Shown: piece after piece, positions 50,273 through 57,930 of the stretch
Position numbering within the stretch: the first letter of the stretch is position 1
Layout of the letters: each line of letters opens with the position of its first letter
Source: Rheinheimera mesophila
Lineage (GTDB): Bacteria > Pseudomonadota > Gammaproteobacteria > Enterobacterales > Alteromonadaceae
Direction of reading: 5' to 3'
NCBI RefSeq assembly: GCF_000986865.1
Contig: NZ_LAVS01000016.1
Coordinates: forward strand, 1-57,930
Length of the DNA: 57,930 nucleotides
Position numbers and translations under genes: made by a program
The notes under the pieces: generated by a model
Told to the model about the DNA's origin: nothing
Database searches by the model: none
The model's input: the letters and a program-made list of their open reading frames with translations, nothing else

Positions 50273-51562
50273 ATGAAAAACATCAATTTAAAATTTGCGC
50301 TTTGGCAGCAGGTTCTGCTTGCCATGGTACTGGGTGCTATTGCGGGTTTGGTCTTAGGCACTGATGCGCTGCTGTTAAAGCCTCTGGGAACTGCCTATAT
50401 CAATGCCATTAAAATGTTAGTGATCCCACTGGTGTTTTTTAGTTTGATTTTGAGTGTCACCTCACTGGGGCAAGGCAAAGGTTTAGGTCGTATTGCCACT
50501 AAAACTGTTGGCTTGTTCTTATTGACGGCGCTGATGGCCAGCCTGATAGGGCTTGCAGTTGGCACCGCCTTTCAATTTAATACGGACCAGAATTTAGTCG
50601 CAGCACAAGTGACGGAAAAAGTCATACCTCCTGTCAGTCAGGTGCTGGTGGACTTAATACCGGCCAATCCAATCGCCGCTATGGCGCAGGGCCAGGTGTT
50701 ACCTGTGATGTTATTTGCCATTTTGTTGGGGCTGGCGCTGCGCAATATAGGGGAAAAGGGCGCGGCTATGCTTGTGGTGGTGCGCTCTGGTGCCGACATG
50801 ATGTTTGAAGTGACCCGTCTGGTATTGCTGTTTACCCCTGTCGGGGTATTTGGTTTGATCGCCTGGGTGGTCGGTACTTATGGCCTCGAAATGCTGCTGC
50901 CGCTGGGCAAATTTATTCTGGCTATTTATGTTGGCTGTTTGCTGCATATCAGCCTGACCTATGGTGGTTTTGTGCATTTTTTCAGTTCGATGAAAGTCAC
51001 TGACTATTTTAAAGCCATTTTTCCGGTGCAACTGGTTGCCCTCAGCACCTGTTCCAGTTACGCCACTTTACCTGCCAGCTACAAAGCTGTGACTGAAGAT
51101 CTGAAGGTCTCCAAAGACTACGCGGGTTTTGTCTTACCTTTGGGCTCGACCATTAATATGGATGGGTGTGGTGGTATATATCCGGCAATCGCCGCGATTT
51201 TTATCGCCAACTTATATGGTATTGAGCTGCAGTTTGTCGATTATCTACTGATTGTAGGCACTGCCACGTTAGCTTCATTAGGCACGGCTGGTGTGCCTGG
51301 TACAGCGCTGGTGATGCTGACAGTCACCTTAACTGTCGTAGGTTTGCCGCTGGAAGGTATTGCCTTTATCGCCGCTATTGACCGTATTGTCGATATGATC
51401 AGAACCACCACCAATGTCACAGGTGACACTATGGTGGCTTTAGTGGTGGCTGAGCAGGAAGGCTTGTTAAACGCAGCAGCGACTGAGGAGAAGCTGCAAG
51501 ACGACACAGTGTTTGCCAAAGCTCTGGCTGAAACTCCGGTTAGCTGCGATATTCGCAGCTAA
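50273..51562 (+). CDS. Dicarboxylate/amino acid:cation symporter (SDF family)
   Basis: The 429-residue transporter has about eight membrane segments plus two re-entrant loops. VALSTCSSYATLPASY corresponds to the Ser-rich hairpin, and PLGSTINMDGCGGIYPAIAAI to the NMDGT-type substrate and sodium motif, here NMDGC. SLGTAGVPGTALVML is the second hairpin. It should import dicarboxylates or acidic/neutral amino acids with Na+ or H+. The ATG at 50273 is preferred over an alternative at 50261. Its stop codon lies inside a 14-bp perfect hairpin. Confidence 0.9.
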   Translation: MKNINLKFALWQQVLLAMVLGAIAGLVLGTDALLLKPLGTAYINAIKMLVIPLVFFSLILSVTSLGQGKGLGRIATKTVGLFLLTALMASLIGLAVGTAFQFNTDQNLVAAQVTEKVIPPVSQVLVDLIPANPIAAMAQGQVLPVMLFAILLGLALRNIGEKGAAMLVVVRSGADMMFEVTRLVLLFTPVGVFGLIAWVVGTYGLEMLLPLGKFILAIYVGCLLHISLTYGGFVHFFSSMKVTDYFKAIFPVQLVALSTCSSYATLPASYKAVTEDLKVSKDYAGFVLPLGSTINMDGCGGIYPAIAAIFIANLYGIELQFVDYLLIVGTATLASLGTAGVPGTALVMLTVTLTVVGLPLEGIAFIAAIDRIVDMIRTTTNVTGDTMVALVVAEQEGLLNAAATEEKLQDDTVFAKALAETPVSCDIRS

Positions 51563-51566
51563 CCGG
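51536..51566. terminator. 14-bp perfect hairpin over the symporter stop codon
   Basis: CCGGTTAGCTGCGA (51536-51549) and TCGCAGCTAACCGG (51553-51566) pair perfectly with loop TAT. It contains the symporter stop and lies 14 bases before the convergent cysW stop. No T-run on either side; it may serve both transcripts. Confidence 0.6.
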
Positions 51567-51579
51567 CATCAGGTACGGG

Positions 51580-52464
51580 TTAACGCGATTGAGCTGCGGC
51601 TAAATCTTTAGCCGCTTTATACTCAAGCAAGGATTTCAGCAAGAGTGTCACTAACGCCAGTAACGCCAGTAAAGAGGAGACAGCAAAAGCGGCGGCAAAC
51701 TGGTATTCGTTGTATAAAATTTCAATATGCAGCGGCATGGTATTGGTTTGCTCGCGGATTTTCCCCGATACGACACTAACAGCGCCAAACTCACCCATAG
51801 CTCGGGCGTTGGCTAAAATCACGCCATACAGCAAAGCCCATTTCACCGAAGGCAGAGTGACACGGAAAAAGGTTTGCCAGCCGCTCGCGCCCAAAGTTAA
51901 AGCCGCCTCTTCCTGCTCCCGGCCTTGTTCCTGCATCAATGGAATGAGCTCGCGGGCAACAAAAGGAAAGGTAATAAAAATAGTGGCCAGCACTATACCG
52001 GGTACAGCAAACATAATACGAACATCATGGTCCATCAGCCACTCACCTAAATAACCCCGGGCACCAAAAATCAGCATCAGGCTTAAACCTACAATCACAG
52101 GCGAGACGGCTATTGGCAGGTCGATTAAGGTGATCAGCAACTGCCGGCCTTTAAACTGAAATTTGGCGATAGCCCAACTGGCGGCCAGACCAAAAATTAC
52201 GTTACAGGGCACGGCAATAGCGGCAGCTATTAAGGTCAGCTTGATAGCATGTAAAGCGGCAGGTTCGCTGATTGACGCCCAGTAGAGTTCAGCACCCCGG
52301 GCAAAAGCTTCGCTAAACACAATAATCAGCGGCAATACCAGAAATAAAGCTAAAAATATCAAGGCTATGCTGGTTAATAACACACGAACCCACAAAGGCT
52401 CAGTGGTGGCGTTACGCAAAGTGGCGGCTGCCGGATGGGATAAAGAAACCTGGAGACGACTCAT
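51580..52464 (-). CDS. cysW: Sulfate ABC transporter permease CysW
   Basis: The 294-residue permease has six membrane segments and the EAA loop EEAALTLGASGWQTFFRVTL that docks CysA, then ARAMGEFGAVSVVSG, a CysW signature. It forms the channel with CysT. The start overlaps the cysT stop by 4 bases (ATGA). Confidence 0.95.
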   Translation of the reverse strand: MSRLQVSLSHPAAATLRNATTEPLWVRVLLTSIALIFLALFLVLPLIIVFSEAFARGAELYWASISEPAALHAIKLTLIAAAIAVPCNVIFGLAASWAIAKFQFKGRQLLITLIDLPIAVSPVIVGLSLMLIFGARGYLGEWLMDHDVRIMFAVPGIVLATIFITFPFVARELIPLMQEQGREQEEAALTLGASGWQTFFRVTLPSVKWALLYGVILANARAMGEFGAVSVVSGKIREQTNTMPLHIEILYNEYQFAAAFAVSSLLALLALVTLLLKSLLEYKAAKDLAAAQSR

Positions 52465-53303
52465 GCTTTAGCTCCATGCCTGTGATTGCTCCAGTGTTGA
52501 AGCAGGTTAATCAGCAATAATAAAATGAAGGAAATCAGAAGCATCACAGTGCCGAGGGCGGCAGCACCTGCATAATCAAATTGCTCTAAACGGGTCATGA
52601 TGAGCAGGGGCGTAATTTCAGTTTTCATTGGCATATTGCCGCTGATAAAGACCACTGAACCGTATTCGCCGACGGCACGGGCAAAAGCCAGAGCAAAACC
52701 TGTCAGTAACGAGGGCAACAAAGCGGGGAATAAAATACGGCAGAAGGTTTGTAAGCGGCTGGCACCTAAACTGGCGGCTGCTTCTTCAATTTCTTTTTCT
52801 AAATCTTCCAGCACAGGCTGCACTGTACGCACTACAAAAGGTAAACCGATAAAAATCAGCGCTAAAGTTACCCCTAAAGGGCTGTAGGCGGCTTTGATAC
52901 CCAAAGCGCTTAAATGCTGACCAACCCAGCCGTTGGGTGCATAGATGGCGGTTAAGGCTATGCCCGCTACTGCTGTGGGTAAAGCAAAAGGCAGGTCGAC
53001 TAAAGCGTCTATCACCTTTTTGCCAAAGAAGTGGTAGCGCACTAACACCCAGGCCACTATTAAACCAAACATCAGATTGACGGTTGCTGCAATAAAAGAG
53101 GCGCCAAAGGTTAGCTGATAACTGGCAATAGCTCTGTCGCTGGCAATCACTTTCCAGAATTCTCCCCAACTTAACGTCAGGGTCTGACCAAGTAATGCTG
53201 CTAAAGGCAGCAGTACAATTAAACTTAAATAAAAGGTGGCAAAACCCAAAGACAAACCAAATCCGGGTAATACAGTAGGTTTCAGCCAATATGATTTTTT
53301 CAA
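52461..53303 (-). CDS. cysT: Sulfate ABC transporter permease CysT (CysU)
   Basis: The 280-residue inner-membrane permease has EEAAASLGASRLQTFCRILF as its EAA loop and FARAVGEYGSVVFISGNMP, the CysT block. The start appears to be TTG at 53303 (KKSYWLKP...) with AGGGG about 10 bases upstream; no ATG is well placed. A terminator-like hairpin separates it from the binding-protein gene. Confidence 0.94.
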   Translation of the reverse strand: MKKSYWLKPTVLPGFGLSLGFATFYLSLIVLLPLAALLGQTLTLSWGEFWKVIASDRAIASYQLTFGASFIAATVNLMFGLIVAWVLVRYHFFGKKVIDALVDLPFALPTAVAGIALTAIYAPNGWVGQHLSALGIKAAYSPLGVTLALIFIGLPFVVRTVQPVLEDLEKEIEEAAASLGASRLQTFCRILFPALLPSLLTGFALAFARAVGEYGSVVFISGNMPMKTEITPLLIMTRLEQFDYAGAAALGTVMLLISFILLLLINLLQHWSNHRHGAKA

Positions 53304-53330
53304 AACAAGGAACCCCTTTTGTGGTTAAAC

Positions 53331-53360
53331 AACAAAAAGCGACAGCTCAATACTGTCACC
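53331..53360 (-). terminator. Intra-operon terminator between sbp and cysT
   Basis: On the minus strand GTGACAG pairs with CTGTCGC (one G-U) over a short loop, followed by TTTTTG. It would let the binding protein be made in excess of the permeases. Confidence 0.65.
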
Positions 53361-53379
53361 TTTTGCTCATCCGAAAGGC

Positions 53380-54378
53380 TTAGTTATAAATCTGGTCAAA
53401 CAGGCCACCTTCGTCAAAGTGTTCTGGTTGCGCTTTTTGCCAGCCGCCAAAGTCGGCAATAGTCACCAGCTTCAGTTGTGGGAACTGTGTGCTGTACTTC
53501 GCTGCAACTTCTTTGTCGCGGGGTCTGTAATAATGTTTGGCGGCTATTTGCTGACCTTCTTTGCTGTACAGATACTGCAGATAAGCGGTGGCGACTTCAG
53601 TGTTACCTTTGGCTTCTGCGTATTTATCGACCACAGCCACAGAGGGCTCAGCCAGAATAGACAAAGACGGTACAATGATTTCAATTTTATCTTTGCCTAA
53701 TTCATTCACCGCTAAAAAGGCTTCGTTTTCCCATGCCAGCAATACATCGCCTATGCCACGTTGGACAAAAGTAGTAGTTGAGCCACGGGCGCCTGAATCC
53801 AGCACGGGCACGTTTTTAAACAGCTTGCTGACGAAGTCTTTGGCCGCATCTTCTGAGCCATATTTTTGTTCGGCATAAGCCCAGGCTGCTAAATAGTTCC
53901 AGCGGGCACCACCTGAGGTTTTTGGATTCGGCGTGATCACCTCCACCCCTTCTTTCACCAAATCGTCCCAGTCTTTGATATTTTTCGGATTGCCTTTGCG
54001 CACCAGAAATACGATGGTAGAAGTGTAAGGTGCGCTGTTGTCGGCTAGACGGCTTTCCCAGTTTTCAGGTAGCAGTTTGCCAATCTTCGCCAGTGGGTCG
54101 ATATCGCCGGATAAAGCCAAAGTGACCACATCAGCTCTCAAGCCATCAATCACAGAACGGGACTGGCTACCAGAGCCGCCGTGTGACTGTTCAATTTTGA
54201 CGCTATCACCGGTTTTTTGCTGCCAGTATGCTGAAAAGGCTTTGTTGTAGTCACGATACAATTCGCGGGTTGGGTCGTAGGATACGTTGAGCAAAGTTAC
54301 TTCTTTGGCTGCGACTTGGCCACTGAGTGCAAGCAGTATACCTAACACTAAGGCTTTGGATTTTTGTAAAGAATTCAT
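53380..54378 (-). CDS. sbp: Periplasmic sulfate-binding protein
   Basis: The 332-residue protein has a signal peptide (to VAAKE) and the signature of sulfate-binding proteins: [57 protein letters not shown] and [14 protein letters not shown], near-identical in pattern to E. coli Sbp. It hands sulfate (or thiosulfate) to CysTWA. First gene of sbp-cysT-cysW. Confidence 0.96.
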   Translation of the reverse strand: MNSLQKSKALVLGILLALSGQVAAKEVTLLNVSYDPTRELYRDYNKAFSAYWQQKTGDSVKIEQSHGGSGSQSRSVIDGLRADVVTLALSGDIDPLAKIGKLLPENWESRLADNSAPYTSTIVFLVRKGNPKNIKDWDDLVKEGVEVITPNPKTSGGARWNYLAAWAYAEQKYGSEDAAKDFVSKLFKNVPVLDSGARGSTTTFVQRGIGDVLLAWENEAFLAVNELGKDKIEIIVPSLSILAEPSVAVVDKYAEAKGNTEVATAYLQYLYSKEGQQIAAKHYYRPRDKEVAAKYSTQFPQLKLVTIADFGGWQKAQPEHFDEGGLFDQIYN

Positions 54379-54436
54379 AGTTTCACCTCTATTCTTACCA
54401 GTTGATTTTTGGTCTCACCAGCATTGCCAGAGAGAA

Positions 54437-54460
54437 TGAAGCCACTACAGAGTGGCTTCA
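54437..54460 (-). terminator. Hairpin downstream of the TonB-dependent receptor gene
   Basis: TGAAGCCACT (54437-54446) and AGTGGCTTCA (54451-54460) form a perfect 10-bp stem with a 4-base loop, 8 bases past the receptor stop. The U-tract is weak (TTCTCTCT). Confidence 0.6.
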
Positions 54461-54467
54461 GATCCGA

Positions 54468-56876
54468 TTAAAATTCTGTTTTGACTCTCAGGCCTATATT
54501 GCGAGGGTCACCTGGATGGCCATAAATAGCCCCAGAGTTACCCGCCTGAATACTTAAAAAGCTCAGGTAGTCCTCGTCAAAGGCATTACGGGCATAGAGA
54601 GACACGTCAGTGCCACCGTCGGAGCGGAAACCTAAACGCAGATTGGTCAGGGTCGAGGCATCCACCTCAAGATACTTAGACACCGATGAATCTGAGTTCC
54701 ACTTGGAGCGGTAGCTCAGATCTGCGGCAAAGTACAACTCACCAGAGACAGAACTGATAGTGGCAGGGTGAACATATTCACCGCCCAATGAGCCTGTATT
54801 TTTTGAAACACCAGGTAAATCACGGCCACTTAAATCAAAGGCTTCGGTGGTGCCAGTTAAAAACTCTAACGGCGGAGGACCATTTTTAAATGACTCGTAC
54901 TGGCCGTCCGTGTAAGCGTAGGTAAAATATGTACTAAACGATTCATTCACTAGAATACGGCTGTCAATTTCAATACCACGCACTGACACTTCTTCAATAT
55001 TGGCCAGGTAACCTCTCAATGAGCCTGGACCTGAATCCACTACGTTAGCCTGATAATCTGTCACTTTAGTATCGTAGACCGCCAGATTGAGCGTGATATG
55101 ACGATCAAGAAATTGAGATTTTAAGCCCAGTTCCACAGTTGTAGATTTTTCCGGGTTAATAACAGCACTGACCAAAGAAGGGGCACCTGCTGCATCTGTT
55201 GGTATACCAGCGGCGTTAATACCACCAGATTTATAACCACGGGCAATGTTCAGGTAGGTCAGGTGATCATCGGTGAAGTCATAGGCGATATTCAACTGCC
55301 CTGTAGGGCTGGAGTCTTCAAAGTCTGCCTGATATTTCTGGTTACGGGCTATACCATTTTTAGCGCTGATTAACGCAGGATCGGTGGTAGCTAAACCGCC
55401 ACTGACCACTTGAGTAAAGTCACCGGATTTTTCTTCTTTGGTGTAACGTACACCCGGAGTAATACGTAAATCATCACTCAGATGGTAAGTGGCCTGAGCA
55501 AAAATGGCATACGAATCGGTGTCTGAATACACTTTGGTATTTGAAGTATAGCCATCCAGCAGATTTTCCGGCACAGCGCTACGGATCAGCCACTTGGCAC
55601 CATCTGCGCCCCATTGCTCAGTCCCCGTGGTTTCAATATCCTGACTGAAGCCATACAGACCTATCACCCAGTCCAGATCGTTTTGACCTGTGGAAGCTAA
55701 ACGGAACTCCTGGCTCCACTGATCCTGCACTGAAGGATTATTTGACTTGGTACGAACGGCCAGCGCTGTATAATCACGATCATTTTGGGGGGTCCAATCC
55801 CACGCCCTGACGGCACTGATTGAAGTAAATTGCAGATCACCCAGCTCCCAGTTCACCGTGGCTGAAGTGCCTTTAATGATTTGGCGAGCCTGGATAGGAG
55901 AGTTCACATCCACCAGACGATCATAAGGGTTTAAGCTCGGAGGTGCATAATCAAACAGTGCGGCTAAAGCAGGAAACTGAGAGGCGGCAGAGCGAGCAGT
56001 TGGTCCATATTTAACAAAGACCTGCGTATTGGCATTTGGATTCTGATAGGCGTAGTCTGCGGATAAACGCACATCGATATCGTCAGTTGGTGTAAACAAT
56101 AACTGGCCGCGTAATGCTTGACTGTTGGTATCGTTTTGTTTAGTCCCTGACGTTACGTTGTATAAAGTACCATCACGTTTAGTGCTGGACGCGCTGAAAC
56201 GGCCAGCAACTTTTCCATCGACTAAAGCACCGGATACAGTGGTTTTACCCTGCAGGAAGCCATCTTCACCCAAAGAGAGTTCAGCACGACCTTCAGGCGT
56301 AAAAGTTGGCGCTCCTGTGGTTAAACTGACCGCACCTGCAGTCGTATTTTTGCCAAACAAAGTACCTTGTGGTCCACGCAGTATTTCAACTCGTTCAATA
56401 TCCAGTAGATCTACGACCGCAGATCCAGGACGAGCGTAATAGACTTCATCGACATAAATACCAACGCCTGATTCCAGGCCGTCATTCGTCAAGCCAATCA
56501 CACTACCTAAACCCCTGATAGTCAGTGCTGTATTGCGAGGGTTTGAAGAGATTAACTGTAAACTTGGCTGTAGGCGGGTCAGTTGCTCCGTAGAGTAAGT
56601 TCCGGTTTGTTCCAAATCTTTTGCTGTGACGACAGAGATAGAAATAGGCACATCCTGTACGTTTTCTTCCCGGCGACGCGCTGTTACTTTGATGACTTCC
56701 ACTTCCTTGTCTGCGCCTAAATCGGCAGCCGCTTCATCGGCTTGCAGTGAGCTTGAAAAACTCAGAGCTAACAAGGCTGTAATACCTGCTGCGGTAGCCA
56801 CAGGCTTTAAGGTTTTAAATTTATTGGTTGGATGTAAGCGTGATTTGCTTACCGCTCCGTAGTATTGACCTGACAT
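54468..56876 (-). CDS. TonB-dependent outer-membrane receptor
   Basis: From the ATG at 56876 (GGAGA 5 bases upstream) the product is 802 residues with an extended N-terminal region and signal peptide (to SSLQA). A TonB box lies near VEVIKVTARRREENVQDVP. The plug domain shows TIRGLGSVIG and RVEILRGPQGTLFGKNTTAG, followed by a 22-strand barrel ending in LRVKTEF. It imports an unknown ligand using TonB energy. Adjacent sulfate and methionine genes suggest a sulfur compound, but iron chelates cannot be excluded. Confidence 0.9.
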   Translation of the reverse strand: MSGQYYGAVSKSRLHPTNKFKTLKPVATAAGITALLALSFSSSLQADEAAADLGADKEVEVIKVTARRREENVQDVPISISVVTAKDLEQTGTYSTEQLTRLQPSLQLISSNPRNTALTIRGLGSVIGLTNDGLESGVGIYVDEVYYARPGSAVVDLLDIERVEILRGPQGTLFGKNTTAGAVSLTTGAPTFTPEGRAELSLGEDGFLQGKTTVSGALVDGKVAGRFSASSTKRDGTLYNVTSGTKQNDTNSQALRGQLLFTPTDDIDVRLSADYAYQNPNANTQVFVKYGPTARSAASQFPALAALFDYAPPSLNPYDRLVDVNSPIQARQIIKGTSATVNWELGDLQFTSISAVRAWDWTPQNDRDYTALAVRTKSNNPSVQDQWSQEFRLASTGQNDLDWVIGLYGFSQDIETTGTEQWGADGAKWLIRSAVPENLLDGYTSNTKVYSDTDSYAIFAQATYHLSDDLRITPGVRYTKEEKSGDFTQVVSGGLATTDPALISAKNGIARNQKYQADFEDSSPTGQLNIAYDFTDDHLTYLNIARGYKSGGINAAGIPTDAAGAPSLVSAVINPEKSTTVELGLKSQFLDRHITLNLAVYDTKVTDYQANVVDSGPGSLRGYLANIEEVSVRGIEIDSRILVNESFSTYFTYAYTDGQYESFKNGPPPLEFLTGTTEAFDLSGRDLPGVSKNTGSLGGEYVHPATISSVSGELYFAADLSYRSKWNSDSSVSKYLEVDASTLTNLRLGFRSDGGTDVSLYARNAFDEDYLSFLSIQAGNSGAIYGHPGDPRNIGLRVKTEF

Positions 56877-57192
56877 CAGATTCTCCAAAAGTTTTTTGTT
56901 AACTTCCGGCGCTCCGGTCAGTTTTTCTTCATTGTTTTCCTGGTTTTTTTATCGGAGTTTAAGTTGTGGTTGCTCCGATCCTGTCGGCATAACGATAAAA
57001 TCAATTTAGCCGTCTGGACGCTTGAGATGAATGTAGAGGATATTTATATTCTTAAAAAGAACGAAATTCGTATTTGATAGTTCGTAAAGGAATAAAGGGC
57101 GGAGCTGTTCGCTCTAACCCTCTTATAAAAGTCGATAATCGGCCTAATGCGGGTACAAGATAGCTGGATCAGAGCCAAGGCTCTGATCCAGC
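56877..57192. other. Promoter region of the TonB receptor
   Basis: This ~316-bp interval has no gene. It holds an inverted repeat ATCGGAG (56951-56957)/CTCCGAT (56973-56979), the palindrome ACGAAATTCGTA (57061-57072) also found near 50023, a second TTCGTA at 57081, and the terminal hairpin of the methionine gamma-lyase gene. No Fur box is evident. Confidence 0.45.
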
Positions 57193-57193
57193 T
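57162..57193 (-). terminator. 15-bp perfect hairpin at the end of the methionine gamma-lyase gene
   Basis: AGCTGGATCAGAGCC (57162-57176) and GGCTCTGATCCAGCT (57179-57193) pair along 15 bp, touching the stop codon. A weak U-tract (ATCTTGT) follows on the minus strand. Confidence 0.65.
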
Positions 57194-57930
57194 TATAACT
57201 TCGACAGGGCCTGAGCCAAGTCGGCTATTAAATCATCCGCATCTTCCACACCTATACTCAGGCGCACCAGATTTTCCGTGACTCCGGCTTTTTGCCGGTC
57301 TTCTGCGGTCATAGCAGCATGAGTGGTGCTGGCTGGGTGACAAGCTAAACTTTCGACGTCACCCAGGCTGACTGCCTGCGCGAAGAGTTGCAGGTGATTT
57401 AAAAATACCGCAGCTTTAGCAAAACCACCTTCGATATCCACAGCCACCATGCCACCAAAACCACTGGCAGTGTCAGCAATCGCCTGATGGCCCGGATGAC
57501 TGGCGTGACCCGGATAATAGACTTTGGCTACTTTAGGATGAGCGACTAAAAAGTCAGCCACTTTACGGGCGTTTTCGATATGAGCATCCATCCGCAAGGT
57601 CAGGGTTTTTACACCCCGTTGCAGTAAATACGCTTCCTGCGGGCCTATAGGCGAGCCTATATGCTTGAGCGCCACAGTATGGATTTTCTGCATCAGCTCG
57701 CTGCGTCCGGCCACTATGCCGGCGATAATATCGCCGTGACCAGACAGATACTTGGTGCCGCTGTGCATCACAATATCAGCACCAATTTCCAACGGGCGAA
57801 ATAAATAAGGCGTTAAAAAGGTATTGTCACAAATCACCAAAGCGCCGACTTTACGGGCCGCTTCAACCACAATACGGCTGTCGATCACTTTTAAGGTGGG
57901 GTTGGTGACAGGTTCAAATAACACTACTTT
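57193..57930 (-). CDS. Methionine gamma-lyase-like PLP enzyme (partial)
   Basis: Only the C-terminal ~245 residues are in the window; the gene runs off the end. The frame shows the PLP lysine in MHSGTKYLSGHGDIIAG, AVSLGDVESLACHPASTTH, and VRLSIGVEDADDLIADL. The pattern SLGDxESLAxHPAS fits methionine gamma-lyase better than cystathionine gamma-synthase, which would give methanethiol, ammonia and 2-oxobutyrate. A Cys/Met enzyme of another subtype remains possible. It is upstream of the TonB receptor on the same strand. Confidence 0.82.
   Translation of the reverse strand, partial: KVVLFEPVTNPTLKVIDSRIVVEAARKVGALVICDNTFLTPYLFRPLEIGADIVMHSGTKYLSGHGDIIAGIVAGRSELMQKIHTVALKHIGSPIGPQEAYLLQRGVKTLTLRMDAHIENARKVADFLVAHPKVAKVYYPGHASHPGHQAIADTASGFGGMVAVDIEGGFAKAAVFLNHLQLFAQAVSLGDVESLACHPASTTHAAMTAEDRQKAGVTENLVRLSIGVEDADDLIADLAQALSKL

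Noticed and set aside
52786-53289. 167-codon minus-strand frame inside cysT
   Set aside because: It is a frame-shifted shadow of cysT, whose own frame carries the full permease signature.

Overview
The window is a chromosomal stretch of a gammaproteobacterium, most like Rheinheimera or a neighbouring Alteromonadales/Chromatiales lineage. The evidence is E. coli-like synteny in several blocks (rpsU-dnaG-rpoD-tRNA-Ile2; ygiM-ygiF-glnE; tolC-nudF-yqiB-cpdA-yqiA-parE-parC-plsC), combined with marine/aquatic features: ExeA/GspB-type secretion genes, a large TonB-dependent receptor, NnrS, and a PutA without the N-terminal DNA-binding domain. Assignment to genus is inference from protein similarity as remembered; no search was run. 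No prophage, CRISPR array or intact insertion sequence is visible.

Layout. 1-5.5 kb: two secreted/outer-membrane proteins of unknown role, a subtilisin-like protease, and a divergent ECF sigma / anti-sigma / lipoprotein operon with a probable autoregulatory ECF promoter. 4.7-8 kb: three small transcription units (mini-thioredoxin + periplasmic protein; DUF2024 + Rho-binding antiterminator Rof; MarR regulator + glutamine amidotransferase). Two of them carry the same 15-bp operator, GTWTCGNNTCGATAC, placed exactly on their promoters. This looks like an undescribed local regulon of the MarR protein and is the most interesting item in the window. 8-12.5 kb: nitric-oxide defence (norR, a sigma-54 promoter with two perfect NorR-type sites, a small membrane protein, nnrS, hmp). 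12.5-17.4 kb: tRNA-Ile(CAT), rpoD, dnaG, yqeY and rpsU. 17.5-24.5 kb: tsaD, plsY, folB, folK, cca, gspA/exeA, gspB and an HD-GYP phosphodiesterase.

24.5-31 kb: putA with a divergent Lrp-type regulator, followed by a repeat-rich gap with an AT-rich orphan gene. 31-47.5 kb: ygiM/ygiF/glnE, a lauroyl-type lipid A acyltransferase, tolC, the nudF-cpdA-parE block with a TPR membrane protein inserted between parE and parC, plsC and rraB. 47.6-57.9 kb: a sulfur-related region (YezD-like protein, cysA, and on the opposite strand sbp-cysT-cysW, a TonB receptor and a partial methionine gamma-lyase). An SDF-family symporter and a PEP-mutase-like protein are interposed between the two halves of the sulfate transporter.

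Structural themes: convergent genes are packed with almost no spacing (several overlap by 4-38 bp), and several gene ends carry long perfect hairpins without a strong U-tract. One full and two degenerate copies of a palindromic ~130-bp repeat family are recognisable. Start codons were re-chosen for many genes on Shine-Dalgarno spacing or on alignment with known family N-termini.
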